A DNA stretch of 64,000 nt from JAHEEM01 sp036396795 (lineage in GTDB: Bacteria; Pseudomonadota; Gammaproteobacteria; Steroidobacterales; Rariloculaceae), in assembly GCA_036396795.1 (NCBI GenBank), contig DASWKF010000017.1:155339-219338 (forward strand), written 5' to 3'. Below the pieces are notes generated by a model that did no database searches, was not told the origin of the DNA, and saw only the letters and a program-made list of their open reading frames with translations. Shown one piece after another: positions 42,676 to 51,901 of this stretch (the first letter of the stretch is position 1; the number at the start of each line of letters is the position of its first letter). The translations under genes and the position numbers were made by a program.

Positions 42676-42769
42676 AAGTCCGCGTTTTGCTATTCTCGCC
42701 CACCCTGAAATCAGGTGGACGAAAGCCGCCGCGCCGCGAACCATAGTCACTCATTCCCCAATCAATCCC

Positions 42770-45253
42770 GTGAAATGGACCGTCCATAAGTTTGGTGGCA
42801 GCAGCCTTGCGGATGCAGCTTGCTTTCGCAGGGTCGCCGGCCTCGTCGAGGCGCAAGCCCCGGGCAATCTTGCCGTCGTCGTCTCGGCTCCCGGCGGGAT
42901 GACCGACGCGCTGTTGGAGCTAATCGACAAGGCTGCGAGGGAAGAGGGCGTCGGCGAGGCCATCGAGGCCTTGCGCACGCGCTACGCCGGAATCGTCGCC
43001 GAGCTGCTTGCGGAGCAACGCTCGGCGGAGCTGTTGACGCGATTCGAAAAGGACGTCGGCAATATCGACAGCATACTCAAGGCGCTGTCGCTCGTCCGGA
43101 CGGCTTCGAATCGGAGCCGCGACATGATCTCGGGCTTCGGCGAGCTGTGGTCGGCGCGCTTGCTTGCGGCGTTGCTCGAGGAACGCCGCAACGGCGCCGC
43201 CGTGCAGAGGCGGGTCGTTTGCGTCGATGCCCGGGACATCCTCGTGGTCGAGCCCGGTGAGATGGGGCCGGGCGTGAACTGGCCGGAATCGCGCAGGAAA
43301 TGCCGGAACGTGATCCCGGAGGCGTACGAAGGCATCGCCGTCCTCACGGGATTCATCGCCCGGGACGCCGGCGGCTTGCAGATGAATCTGGGGCGCAACG
43401 GCAGCGACTACTCCGCCTCGATTTTCGGCGCCTTGCTGGAAGCCGACATCGTAAACATCTGGACCGACGTCGAAGGCGTCATGAGCGGGGATCCGCGGCG
43501 CGTGCCCGAAGCCACCGTGATCGACGAGGTGTCGTACAGCGAGGCGATGGAGCTCGCGTATTTCGGCGCCAAAGTGCTGCATCCGCAGACGATGGCGCCC
43601 GCGGTCGCTCACAACATCCCGATCCGCATTCGCTCAACGTTCGCGCCCGAGCATCCCGGCACGCTGATCAGCGCCGCTCCGCGAAAGTCGGGGACGCTGA
43701 TCAAGGGTATTACCGGCATCGCCGGCGTGGCGCTCGTCAATCTCGAGGGCGCCGGCATGATCGGCGTGCCCGGAACGGCCGATCGCCTGTTCGGCGCGCT
43801 GCGTGAAGGCGCGATCTCCGTCATGCTCATTTCGCAAGGGAGCTCGGAGCATTCAATCTGTTTCGCCGTTCCGGAATCGAGCGCCGACAAGGTCAAGCGC
43901 ATCGTCGAGGGTGCTTTCGCCGGCGAGCTCGCGCAGGGACAGGTGCAGTCGGTCGAGGTGACCAAGGGATGCGGCGTGCTTGCGATCGTCGGCGACGGCA
44001 TGGCGGGCCTGCCCGGGGCGGCGGGGCGATTCTTCCGCACGCTGGGGAACGCCGGCATCAACGTGCGTGCGATCGCGCAGGGTGCATCCGAGCGGAATAT
44101 CTCCGCCGTCATCGAATCCAAGGACATGACCCGGGCGTTGCGCGCGGTCCACGGCAGCTTCTATTTGTCGGCGAAGACCGTCTCGATCGGCCTGATTGGA
44201 CCCGGATCGGTCGGCGGCGCTTTGCTCGATCAAATGGCCGGCGAGGCGGAAAGGCTCAAATCGACCTTCAACCTGGATTTGCGTGTTCGCGCCATCGGCG
44301 GCACGCAGCGCATGTCGCTGGACGACAGGCGCATAGATCTGGAGCACTGGCGAGCGTCCTATACGCCGGGCGAGGCGATGAGCCTCGAGCGCCTGACTCG
44401 GCATATTCAAGCAGATCACCTGCCGCATTCGGTGATCATCGACTGCACCGCCGACGACTCGATCGCGGACCGCTATGCCGACTGGCTCGAGCGAGGCATT
44501 CACGTCATCACGCCGAACAAGCGCGCCCACAGCGGGCCGCTGGCGTATTACGACCGCCTGAAGCGCATCAGCCGCGGCGGCAGCGCACATTTCCTCTACG
44601 AGGCGACGGTCGGGGCCGGCCTGCCGGTCATCCAGACGCTCAAGGATCTCGTGGAAACCGGCGATCAGATCACGAGGATCAGCGGAATCTTCTCCGGAAC
44701 GCTGGCCTATTTGTTCAACGTTTTCGACGGCGGCCGGCCGTTTTCGGCGATTGTCCGAGATGCGAGAGACCGGGGCTACACCGAGCCCGATCCACGCGAC
44801 GACTTGTCCGGAATGGATGTCGCCCGCAAGGCCGTGATTCTCGCCCGTGAGGCCGGCCTGAATCTCGAGCTCTCGCAGCTCGCGGTCGAGAGCCTGGTGC
44901 CGGAGGCGCTGCTCGAGTCTTCGGTCGACGAGTTCTTGAGCCGGCTGGAGGAGTTTGATGCCACAATGGCCGAGCGGGTCGAACGGGCAGCCAGAGAGCA
45001 CAAGGTGCTGCGCTATGTCGCCGAGGTAGATTTCACCGCTGGCGCAGCGTGCGTGCACCTGGGCCGCTATGCTCGTGACCACGCCTTCGCGAACATCAGC
45101 CTGACGGACAATATCGTGCAGTTCGAGACCCGCCGCTACTGTGAGAATCCGCTCATCGTCCGCGGCCCCGGCGCCGGCCCGGATGTCACGGCCGCCGGTA
45201 TATTCGCGGACCTGCTGCGCCTGTGCAGCATGCTGAGCGGCTCTCATGACTGA
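42770..45253 (+). CDS. thrA: Bifunctional aspartokinase / homoserine dehydrogenase
   Basis: The ~827-residue protein joins two steps of the aspartate pathway. The N-terminal kinase has TVHKFGGSSLADAACF and the RNGSDYSASIFGALL region; two ACT domains follow (AISVMLISQGSSEHSICF, GINVRAIAQGASERNISAVI), suggesting threonine feedback as in ThrA; the C-terminal dehydrogenase has GLIGPGSVGGALL, VITPNKRAHSGPL and ISGIFSGTLAYLF. The GTG at 42770 is inferred because it gives the family start; no good ribosome site precedes it. The thrC gene follows after 42 bases with no thrB between. Confidence 0.95.
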   Translation: MKWTVHKFGGSSLADAACFRRVAGLVEAQAPGNLAVVVSAPGGMTDALLELIDKAAREEGVGEAIEALRTRYAGIVAELLAEQRSAELLTRFEKDVGNIDSILKALSLVRTASNRSRDMISGFGELWSARLLAALLEERRNGAAVQRRVVCVDARDILVVEPGEMGPGVNWPESRRKCRNVIPEAYEGIAVLTGFIARDAGGLQMNLGRNGSDYSASIFGALLEADIVNIWTDVEGVMSGDPRRVPEATVIDEVSYSEAMELAYFGAKVLHPQTMAPAVAHNIPIRIRSTFAPEHPGTLISAAPRKSGTLIKGITGIAGVALVNLEGAGMIGVPGTADRLFGALREGAISVMLISQGSSEHSICFAVPESSADKVKRIVEGAFAGELAQGQVQSVEVTKGCGVLAIVGDGMAGLPGAAGRFFRTLGNAGINVRAIAQGASERNISAVIESKDMTRALRAVHGSFYLSAKTVSIGLIGPGSVGGALLDQMAGEAERLKSTFNLDLRVRAIGGTQRMSLDDRRIDLEHWRASYTPGEAMSLERLTRHIQADHLPHSVIIDCTADDSIADRYADWLERGIHVITPNKRAHSGPLAYYDRLKRISRGGSAHFLYEATVGAGLPVIQTLKDLVETGDQITRISGIFSGTLAYLFNVFDGGRPFSAIVRDARDRGYTEPDPRDDLSGMDVARKAVILAREAGLNLELSQLAVESLVPEALLESSVDEFLSRLEEFDATMAERVERAAREHKVLRYVAEVDFTAGAACVHLGRYARDHAFANISLTDNIVQFETRRYCENPLIVRGPGAGPDVTAAGIFADLLRLCSMLSGSHD

Positions 45254-45295
45254 GCGACCCGAGTGCGGCTTGGCTCCGGAAACGGGCTGATCGCG

Positions 45296-46606
45296 ATGCG
45301 CTACCTGAGCACCAGAGGCGGTCACGAGACCGACTTGATAGGTGGCCTTTTTCAGGGCCTGGCGCCCGATGGCGGCCTGTATGTGCCCGAGTCGCTGCCG
45401 AAGGTCGATCCGGAGTCGATCTCGGCGGACTCCGTCTCCGGAATCGCGGTCGAGCTGCTGCGGCCGTTTTTCGCCGGCAGCCGCCTGGCGCCCGAGCTCG
45501 AGGCGATCTGCAATGACGCCCTCAATTTTCCGATTCCGCTGCGGTATCTCCCGCGCGAGGACGTGCAAGCCGCGGTGTTGGAGCTGTTTCACGGGCCCAC
45601 GGCCGCGTTCAAGGACGTCGGCGCGCGCTTTCTGGCGGCCGCGATGCAGCGGGCCTTGCCGGGCATCGAGCCTCGCGACGACCGGCCGCTCACGATCCTG
45701 GTCGCGACCTCAGGCGACACCGGCGGCGCCGTGGCGGCGGCCTTCCACCGCCGCGCCGGTTTCAGGGTCGGCGTATTGTTCCCACGCGGCCAAGTGTCGC
45801 CTCGCCAACGACACCAGCTGAGCTGCTGGGGCGACAACGTGCGCTCGTTCGAGGTCGACGGTTCCTTCGACGACTGCCAGGCCTTGGTCAAGGGCGCCTT
45901 CACAGATCGGGCGATCAGCGCCGCGCATCGCTTGAGCGCCGCGAACAGCATCAACATCGGAAGACTGCTGCCGCAGGTCGTCTACCACGCGGCCGCAAGC
46001 CTATGGCACTGGCGCGAGCGTGGCTCGGTCGCCAATTTCATCGTGCCGGCCGGAAATCTCGGCAACGCGATGGCCTGCATTTGGGCGCGCGCGATGGGCA
46101 TGCCCATCGGGCGAATCATTCTCTCCACTAACGCCAATCGGAGCATTCCCGACTACCTGGCCACGGCGCAATGGCAGCCGCGCGCGAGCGTCCGCACACT
46201 CGCATCGGCGATGGACGTCGGCAATCCGAGCAACATGGAGCGCCTGCGGCATCTACTACCCGACTTCGCGGAGCTCAGGCAGGGTGTCGAGGCCTGCCCC
46301 GTCGAGGATGCCGCGATACGGGAGCAAATCGCGAAAGATTTTGCGCGCTTCGGAGAGATTTGGTGTCCGCACACGGCGACCGGCTTTTGGGTCTTGGATC
46401 ACCTTCCGCCGGCGACCCGTAAGTCGCTGCCGTGGATCGTCGCGGCCACCGCTCATCCGGCGAAATTCGATAATATTGTCGAGGATGTGATAGGAACTGC
46501 GGTACCGGTTCCGCCGTCGCTGGCGGCGCTACTGGAACTCCCGGCGCGGGCGGAAGCTTTGGCCGCGAAGCTGGAAGCGCTCGCAGAGGCTCTGCGAGAG
46601 TGGTAA
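45296..46606 (+). CDS. thrC: Threonine synthase
   Basis: ThrC converts O-phosphohomoserine to threonine with PLP. The 436-residue protein starts MRYLSTRGG and has LAPDGGLYVPESLP, the PLP lysine in HGPTAAFKDVGARFL, VATSGDTGGAVAAAF, and SANSINIGRLLPQVVYH, all typical of the long gammaproteobacterial form. The ATG at 45296 has only a weak ribosome site, so coupling to thrA is possible. Its substrate needs homoserine kinase, whose gene is not here. Confidence 0.97.
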   Translation: MRYLSTRGGHETDLIGGLFQGLAPDGGLYVPESLPKVDPESISADSVSGIAVELLRPFFAGSRLAPELEAICNDALNFPIPLRYLPREDVQAAVLELFHGPTAAFKDVGARFLAAAMQRALPGIEPRDDRPLTILVATSGDTGGAVAAAFHRRAGFRVGVLFPRGQVSPRQRHQLSCWGDNVRSFEVDGSFDDCQALVKGAFTDRAISAAHRLSAANSINIGRLLPQVVYHAAASLWHWRERGSVANFIVPAGNLGNAMACIWARAMGMPIGRIILSTNANRSIPDYLATAQWQPRASVRTLASAMDVGNPSNMERLRHLLPDFAELRQGVEACPVEDAAIREQIAKDFARFGEIWCPHTATGFWVLDHLPPATRKSLPWIVAATAHPAKFDNIVEDVIGTAVPVPPSLAALLELPARAEALAAKLEALAEALREW

Positions 46607-46643
46607 ATATATATATATTAAATAGTTAAAAAGATAATATAAA
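46607..46643. other. AT-rich island between thrC and the NERD gene
   Basis: Immediately after the thrC stop come 37 bases with almost no G or C: alternating TA, then TTAAATAGTTAAAAAGATAA and TATAAA up to the GTG start of the next gene. It may hold the promoter of that gene. It has no clear ribosome site and no hairpin typical of a terminator. Confidence 0.7.
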
Positions 46644-47222
46644 GTGTACTCTTACTATTCGCCATGGTTGCTGGCCGGGCTCGCGACGCTTGCGGGCGCG
46701 TTCGTCGGATGGTTCCTGTGGCGTAGCCGCCGGCGCAGCGCCTTGGCCAAGGTCCTGACCGCGATCGGCATCGCGTCCAAAACGGACGTGTCGGTGCCGG
46801 ACGGCAACGGTGGCTTGATCCACATCGAGCATCTGCTGCTGACCGCGAGAGGGCTGTTGATCCTCGACGTCAAGCGTATTCGCGGCGTGGTTTTCGCCAG
46901 CGACAACATGCAGGAGTGGACCGTGATCGACCGCCGCCAGCGCTTCACCTTCCATAACCCGCAGCCTGCCTTGCTCGACCGCGTCGCCGCCTTGCGCTTG
47001 ATCGTGCGGGACATTCCGGTCAGCGGGCATGTCCTGTTCCCGGTCACCGCCGACTTCAGCAAAGGCCGTCCTTCGCACGTGATTCTGCCGGAGCAGCTCC
47101 AGGAGCGTTACGCGAAGCCGAGTCATGCCGAGCTCGAGCGCGTGATCGACGCCTTCTCGCCGCAGTGGGAACGCGTGGTCGCGGCCTGTGAGCCGTCCTT
47201 CAGGCTGGCGGCGTCAGCTTGA
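46644..47222 (+). CDS. Membrane-anchored NERD-domain protein
   Basis: The 192-residue protein has an N-terminal membrane helix (SPWLLAGLATLAGAFVGWFLW), a basic RSRRRSALAK segment and a NERD (nuclease-related) domain with IHIEHLLLTARGLLILDVKR and ASDNMQEWTVIDRR. NERD domains resemble restriction-endonuclease folds; catalytic function is rarely shown. The GTG at 46644 is the only sensible start (MYSYYSPWLL). Its 3' end overlaps tatD on the other strand by 23 bases. Role unknown. Confidence 0.83.
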   Translation: MYSYYSPWLLAGLATLAGAFVGWFLWRSRRRSALAKVLTAIGIASKTDVSVPDGNGGLIHIEHLLLTARGLLILDVKRIRGVVFASDNMQEWTVIDRRQRFTFHNPQPALLDRVAALRLIVRDIPVSGHVLFPVTADFSKGRPSHVILPEQLQERYAKPSHAELERVIDAFSPQWERVVAACEPSFRLAASA

Positions 47223-48000
47223 AGAGCTCCTCGCTGTTGCGCCGCGTGGCTTCCGCCAGCAGTGTGACCGGCTGGGCGCGTAGCGCGGCAAGCTGTTCGA
47301 GAATATGCGGCAGATAGCACGGCTCGTTGCGACGGCTGCGAGGCTTGGGCTGTAGGTCTTTCGGCAACAGGTAAGGCGCATCGGTTTCAATCAGCAGGCG
47401 CTCGATCGGAATCTCGCGTGCCGCCTCCCGCAACGCCGCGCCCCGGCGCTCATCGCAAAGCCAGCCCGTGACGCCGATGTAGAGATCGAGCTCGAGGCAG
47501 TCCTCGAGCTCGCGCGGCCCGCCGGTAAAGCAGTGGGCCACGCCACCCGGAAGCGCCTCCCTGAGCGGCCGCAGCAGTCGCAGGAAATCCTCATGGGCGT
47601 CTCGCTGGTGAAGAAAAACCGGGCGGCGGCTCTCGGCGGCGAGCTCCAATTGCGCGACGAACGCCCGTTGTTGCAGATCTCGCGGCGAGAAATCGCGGCA
47701 GTAGTCGAGACCGCACTCACCGACGGCGACGACCTCGGCGTGGTCAAAAAGCGGCCGCAAGGCCGTCAGGCTGTGGACGTCGAAACCGCGTGCGTGATGG
47801 GGGTGAATGCCGGCCGTCGCGAACAAGGTCCCCGGGCGTGTCTTGGCAAGCTCGAGCGCCCGCACACTGCTCGTCACCGATGTTCCGCTGATGACGAAGC
47901 GAGCCACACCCGCGCGCGCCGCGCGTTCCAGCACGGCGTCACGATCTGCGTCGAAACTGTCGTGCCCGAGATTGAGGCCGATATCGACCAGGCCTTCCAT
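47200..48000 (-). CDS. tatD: TatD-family metal-dependent hydrolase (3'-5' DNase-like)
   Basis: TatD proteins are metal-dependent deoxyribonucleases. The 266-residue TIM barrel has the family marks: an N-terminal metal site reduced to DIGLNLGHDSFD (the usual DTHCHL is replaced by N-L-G-H), AGIHPHHARGFD, VGECGLDYCRDFS, PVFLHQRDAHEDF, AHCFTGG and LIETDAPYLLP. The changed first motif is also seen in E. coli TatD (DIGVNLTSSQF), so this is a TatD orthologue more than YcfH or YjjV. Overlaps the NERD gene tail to tail. Confidence 0.95.
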   Translation of the reverse strand: MEGLVDIGLNLGHDSFDADRDAVLERAARAGVARFVISGTSVTSSVRALELAKTRPGTLFATAGIHPHHARGFDVHSLTALRPLFDHAEVVAVGECGLDYCRDFSPRDLQQRAFVAQLELAAESRRPVFLHQRDAHEDFLRLLRPLREALPGGVAHCFTGGPRELEDCLELDLYIGVTGWLCDERRGAALREAAREIPIERLLIETDAPYLLPKDLQPKPRSRRNEPCYLPHILEQLAALRAQPVTLLAEATRRNSEELFKLTPPA

Positions 48001-48059
48001 TGGCGCGGATTGTGACGATGTGCGGCGTAACCCGCAACGCGCCCGGCTAGAATATTGGG

Positions 48060-48830
48060 ATGTTCGATTTTACTAAACACGTTCCCGGCTGGCTGATCGC
48101 TTGTGGCGCCGCGGTTTGGGTCGGTGCGCTCGAGGCCTCGCCGGCGCCGGCGGTCGACGCGGCCGTCGCCGATCTCGCCGGACGCATCGACTACGGGTTC
48201 TATGCCGCCGAGCCCAGGCTCATCTCGGCCGCACGCGAGGCCCTGGACCGCCTGCCGGATTCCGCACCCGGCAAGACCTACTATCAAGCCTATGCGGCCT
48301 ACCGTCTCGGGCGGCTCGAGTCGCGCCGCGATCAGCGCATGCTCCGCAGCTTGGTCGCCGACTGCGTCGAGCACGCGAGCCTCAGTGCCAAGGATGCGCG
48401 TTGGGCCGTCGAAGCTTGGATACTGGCCGGCGCCTGCTCGCTGATGGGCGCCCGCGAAGACAGGCTGAAGACCATCATGCACGAGCTGCGCTTCGACGAA
48501 GCGATCGCCCAAGCGGCGCGTCTGGATGCCGCTCACCCGCGGCTGCTGCTGCTCAGAGCCTGGGCGGAATCCGCGCCGGTCGACGGCGCATCGCCCGCGC
48601 CCGGCGTGAAGCCGTATTTCGAGCGAGCCGTGGAAGGATTCGAGGACCGGGGCGGGGCTCCCTATGCGCCAGACTGGGGCAGGGCGGAAGCGCTCGCCGG
48701 CCTGGCCGAGCTGCATCTCGAAGTGGGCGGCCTGCGCGATGCCCGCGATCTGATCGAACGCGCGCTCCTCGAAGCACCCGACTACCGCTTCGCGCTCGAG
48801 TTGGAGAAAGAGTTATCATTGCGCCGATAG
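48060..48830 (+). CDS. Exported TPR-like protein of unknown function
   Basis: A 256-residue protein with an N-terminal hydrophobic stretch (WLIACGAAVWVGALEASPAP) that looks like a signal peptide, then alpha-helical sequence with TPR-like spacing (YQAYAAYRLGRLESRRDQ, AEALAGLAELHLEVGGLRDA, ARDLIERALLEAPDYRFALE in order). I recognise no enzyme motif. The ATG at 48060 lacks a strong ribosome site. It is followed after 27 bases by a DUF4389 gene. Confidence 0.75.
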   Translation: MFDFTKHVPGWLIACGAAVWVGALEASPAPAVDAAVADLAGRIDYGFYAAEPRLISAAREALDRLPDSAPGKTYYQAYAAYRLGRLESRRDQRMLRSLVADCVEHASLSAKDARWAVEAWILAGACSLMGAREDRLKTIMHELRFDEAIAQAARLDAAHPRLLLLRAWAESAPVDGASPAPGVKPYFERAVEGFEDRGGAPYAPDWGRAEALAGLAELHLEVGGLRDARDLIERALLEAPDYRFALELEKELSLRR

Positions 48831-48857
48831 CTTGCATGTTCTGACTCGGAGTGTTCG

Positions 48858-49217
48858 ATGAGTAACGCTGGCCCGCCGCCGGACCACGTGGTCGAAGATT
48901 CGGCGCCGGAAGAAGAGCCGGAAGACGCGCGCCTAGAGGACAACCTCAAGTCCAAATCCACCTGGTTGCGCTTGCTTTTCATGATCGTGTTTGTCGTGCT
49001 CTACGGCGTATCGAGAATCGTCGTCGTCACCGTCGTCGTGGTGCAATTTCTCTGGGTGCTGTTCACGGGAAAGCCGAACGAGCGCCTCAGCAGGTTCGGC
49101 CTGAGCCTCGCGATCTACACGTACCAGATCGTGAGCTACCTGACCTTCAACACCGAGCGGCAACCGTTTCCGTTCACGGACTGGCCGACCGGGCCGCCGA
49201 GCGCCGCCGAGGAATAG
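48858..49217 (+). CDS. DUF4389 membrane protein
   Basis: The 119-residue protein has an acidic, proline-rich N-terminus (~35 residues), then two membrane helices (LRLLFMIVFVVLYGVSRIVV and VVVVQFLWVLFTGK) and the DUF4389 stretch FGLSLAIYTYQIVSYLTFNT with FPFTDWP at the end. Function of the family is unknown; it is common in Gammaproteobacteria. Probably co-transcribed with the genes on either side. Confidence 0.88.
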   Translation: MSNAGPPPDHVVEDSAPEEEPEDARLEDNLKSKSTWLRLLFMIVFVVLYGVSRIVVVTVVVVQFLWVLFTGKPNERLSRFGLSLAIYTYQIVSYLTFNTERQPFPFTDWPTGPPSAAEE

Positions 49218-49233
49218 CTCGGTTCACGTCGAC

Positions 49234-49800
49234 ATGATCCATCGCTGGCTCGGGATCGTGCGCCGCCGGACGCGCGAGCGGTCTCCCGAGGCGAGCCCGT
49301 TGCTGCCCGGCCGTGTCGAGCTCGATGCGGTCGCCGGCCGTTGGGATGTCCGCTGCGAGATCGTGGACGGGCCGAAGAGCCGCTTGGAGGAGCAACCGGG
49401 ATGTTTGCGTCTGGCGCTGTCCGTCCGCGATCCGGAGCACGGACACGATCTCATGCGCCGCTGGCTGCTGCGGCAGGGCAAACGACATCTGATGCCCTGG
49501 TTACGGCTCGAGGCGGAACGTGTCGGCGCCGCGCCGCGGGCCGTGCAGATTCGAACTCAGCGCACGCGCTGGGGCAGCTGCTCCGCGCGCGGGACGATCA
49601 GCCTCAATGCAGCCTTGCTGTTCCTGGACCCGAGCCTGGTGCGCTACCTGCTGGTTCACGAGCTCTGCCACTTGCGGCAGCTGAATCACTCGGCTGCGTA
49701 TTGGCGACAGGTGGCGCGTTTTGAGCCCGACCACCGCGAGCTGGACGCAAGGCTCGCCGCATCGCGGCCTAGGATTCCCGCCTGGGCGCTGCCGCGCTAG
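49234..49800 (+). CDS. YgjP-like M48-type metallopeptidase domain protein
   Basis: A 188-residue protein with the YgjP (DUF45) domain. The zinc motif HELCHLRQLNH is at about residues 142-152, preceded by the conserved RTRWGSCSARGTISLN and a PSLVRYLLV helix. YgjP proteins are proposed metallopeptidases with little experimental study. The start (ATG at 49234) follows the DUF4389 gene after 16 bases and has a weak ribosome site. Confidence 0.9.
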   Translation: MIHRWLGIVRRRTRERSPEASPLLPGRVELDAVAGRWDVRCEIVDGPKSRLEEQPGCLRLALSVRDPEHGHDLMRRWLLRQGKRHLMPWLRLEAERVGAAPRAVQIRTQRTRWGSCSARGTISLNAALLFLDPSLVRYLLVHELCHLRQLNHSAAYWRQVARFEPDHRELDARLAASRPRIPAWALPR

Positions 49801-49863
49801 GCGCCCCGGGTCACCGGCGCGGCGCTCGGGCAGCGGGCTCTCGCATGAGAGCCGGTGCAAGTC

Positions 49864-50106
49864 TCAGTATTCGGCGTCTTCCCAGAGCTGCGCGATTTCC
49901 TCGCGGCTCAGCACCTCGTAGGGATCGATCGTCTGCCTGAGCTCCGCGAGCGCCCAGACCTTCAGCGCATCCATGGACTCCGGATCTCGCCCGTGTGCCT
50001 GGCGATAAAGCTTGAGATGCGCCGCGGATTCGAGCAACTGAGCCTCGAAGCGCTCGAGGTCTTCGGAGTCGCGTTCGATTCTGTGTTTTGCCAAGTCGTC
50101 GATCAC
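49864..50106 (-). CDS. Small hypothetical protein, charged and helical
   Basis: An 80-residue protein from a GTG at 50106: MIDDLAKHRIERDSEDLERF, then QLLESAAHLKLYRQAHGRDPE and a C-terminus ending EEIAQLWEDAEY. It is highly charged, without a membrane segment or cysteine motif. Codon use and the clean stop support a real gene, but I do not recognise it. A longer frame upstream on the same strand is antisense to the next gene and is not adopted. Confidence 0.6.
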   Translation of the reverse strand: MIDDLAKHRIERDSEDLERFEAQLLESAAHLKLYRQAHGRDPESMDALKVWALAELRQTIDPYEVLSREEIAQLWEDAEY

Positions 50107-50202
50107 GTGCCCGATTCTAACAGCCCGGCCAGTCGTTTGAGGCGACCGGGGGCTCCCGCGAGGAGTAGAATTCGGGAAACACCAAGACGAGGGGGTGCAG
50201 CC

Positions 50203-50817
50203 GTGAGGAGAATGAGCCTGGCCGTGCTCGGCTTGAGCATATTGGCGGCGCAACAGTCCGTTGCGCAAAGCTGGTTCGAGTACGTCAACATCGACGATCG
50301 TTTCGGCGTGAATTTTCCCGCCGAGCCGGAGATCGAAAGCTTCGACTACGAGTCGGAGTTTCATGCGATCTTTCCGGCGAAGCGCTATATCGCGCGGCAA
50401 GGCGCGGATCTGTTCCAGGTCACGGTCGTCGATTTCACGGAATCCGAGCGAATACACGGCGCGATGGAAAAGCTCGAGGCCGCGAGAGGGGCAAACGTCT
50501 GGATCAACGACCAGCGAGCCTCTATCGCGCGCGCGGCGCGAGAGTTTCGCCAACGCGGCGGTGAGGTCACCTATGACGCCTGGTCGCACATCGATCTGGT
50601 GGAAGGCCATCAGCTGCAGATCACGAACCCGGACCGGTCGCGAACTTATGCGGGCATCTACTTCAACGGCAACTCGCGCCGGCTCTACGTGCTCGAAGCC
50701 ACGGTCGCACCGACCTCGCCGCCTGCGGGCCAGTTTCAGCAGTCGCTGCGATTTCTCGACGAGGAAGGCAACAGGATTCGATATCGGCTGTCGCCCAACG
50801 GCTGCTCCGTACCCTGA
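50203..50817 (+). CDS. Secreted protein of unknown function
   Basis: A 204-residue exported protein. The GTG at 50203 is preceded by GGGGG at a good distance; an ATG three codons later is possible. The signal peptide (MSLAVLGLSILAAQQSVAQS) is followed by WFEYVNIDDRFGVNFPAEPE, a pattern common in exported proteins that begin a beta-rich domain, and ends LRFLDEEGNRIRYRLSPNGC. No enzyme motif seen. Confidence 0.8.
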   Translation: MRRMSLAVLGLSILAAQQSVAQSWFEYVNIDDRFGVNFPAEPEIESFDYESEFHAIFPAKRYIARQGADLFQVTVVDFTESERIHGAMEKLEAARGANVWINDQRASIARAAREFRQRGGEVTYDAWSHIDLVEGHQLQITNPDRSRTYAGIYFNGNSRRLYVLEATVAPTSPPAGQFQQSLRFLDEEGNRIRYRLSPNGCSVP

Positions 50818-50852
50818 GGGCCGGTGCGGCCGGGCCGTGCGGAGCCTGCCGG

Positions 50853-51884
50853 CTAGCGGCCGACGAGAGCGAGCAGCTCGCGACTGTAGCGCGTTCTTGC
50901 CTCGACGTTGAGCGGCTCGACCGCCGCGACGAACTCCGCGACCTCGGCCGCTGTGAGCTCGATGATCTCGCCGCCGGCCTCGCGGATCGCGGCCGCCGCT
51001 TCTTCTTCCTCTTCCACGTGCAGCTCGCGCTGAAACGCGACGGCGTCCTCGGCGGCCGCGCGCATTTCGGCTTGCAGCTCCGCAGGCCAGGCATCGAAGG
51101 ACTGACGATGCAGAAAGATCGGCCGAGAGAGATAGAAATGGTTGGTCATTGAATGGAAGTGATGATACTTGTGAACACCGTAGGTAACGGTGTTCGCGAA
51201 CGGATTCTCCTGTGCATCCAGCGTGCCGGCAGTGATCCGCGCGATGGCCTCGGACAGATCCATGATCTCGGCCTGCGCGCCGAGCAACTCGAAGGTGCGT
51301 TTCTGAATCTGGCTCGGCAGCACGCGAATCTTCAGCCCTTCGAGATCCCGGGGTGAGTGAATCGGCCTGACGCGATTGGAGATGTGCCGGAAGCCGTTCT
51401 CGAAGTAACCGAGAATCCGATAGTTCATGTTGGCCTCGATCGCCTGCGTCAACAGCTCGCCGAAGCGCCCGTCCATCGCGGCGCGCGCGGTCGCGGTGTC
51501 GGAGAACAGGAATGGCAAGTCCGCCAGGCCCAGCTCCGGCACGCGATCCGTCATGTAGCTACTGGACTGATAGCCGAGCGTGAGGACGCCGTTCTCGACC
51601 AGCCACAGGATATCCTGGCCTTGATAGCCCAGATCCATGATGTTGTAGACGTATTTGACGTCTATCTCTTCCCCGAATCTTGCCTCCAGGCGATCACCGA
51701 TGCGCTTCAAGGCCAGGCTGAAGCCCGTGGTCTCGGGCCCGTAGCCGCCCATGAGAATCTGGATCGGTCTGCGGGTCGTGCGGCGCGGCGCGGCTTGCTG
51801 CGCTTGCGATCCGCCGGCAGCTCCGGCAGCTAACACGGCACCGCCGGCGAGCATCGAGGCTTTGAGGAAGCTGCGTCTGAACAT
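50853..51884 (-). CDS. Tat-exported TRAP transporter substrate-binding protein
   Basis: The 343-residue protein starts at an ATG with GGAGA six bases upstream. It has a twin-arginine signal (RRSFLKASMLAGGAVLAAGA), then the DctP fold with QDILWLVENGVLTLGYQSSS, RPIHSPRDLEGLKIRVLPS (the arginine that usually holds a carboxylate is present) and ITAGTLDAQENPFANTV. Carboxylate binding is therefore likely. No permease genes adjoin it; acnA lies 17 bases upstream on the same strand. Tat export suggests folding before secretion. Confidence 0.92.
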   Translation of the reverse strand: MFRRSFLKASMLAGGAVLAAGAAGGSQAQQAAPRRTTRRPIQILMGGYGPETTGFSLALKRIGDRLEARFGEEIDVKYVYNIMDLGYQGQDILWLVENGVLTLGYQSSSYMTDRVPELGLADLPFLFSDTATARAAMDGRFGELLTQAIEANMNYRILGYFENGFRHISNRVRPIHSPRDLEGLKIRVLPSQIQKRTFELLGAQAEIMDLSEAIARITAGTLDAQENPFANTVTYGVHKYHHFHSMTNHFYLSRPIFLHRQSFDAWPAELQAEMRAAAEDAVAFQRELHVEEEEEAAAAIREAGGEIIELTAAEVAEFVAAVEPLNVEARTRYSRELLALVGR

Positions 51885-51901
51885 GGCATTCTCCGTTGAG
51901 G

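Noticed and set aside
42699..42718. Bulged hairpin before the thrA start, considered as a threonine attenuator
   Set aside because: There is no leader peptide rich in Thr or Ile codons and no T-run; the stem is short with a bulge.
43853..45592. 579-codon minus-strand frame across thrA and the start of thrC
   Set aside because: Antisense to two conserved genes; no start signal and no domain.
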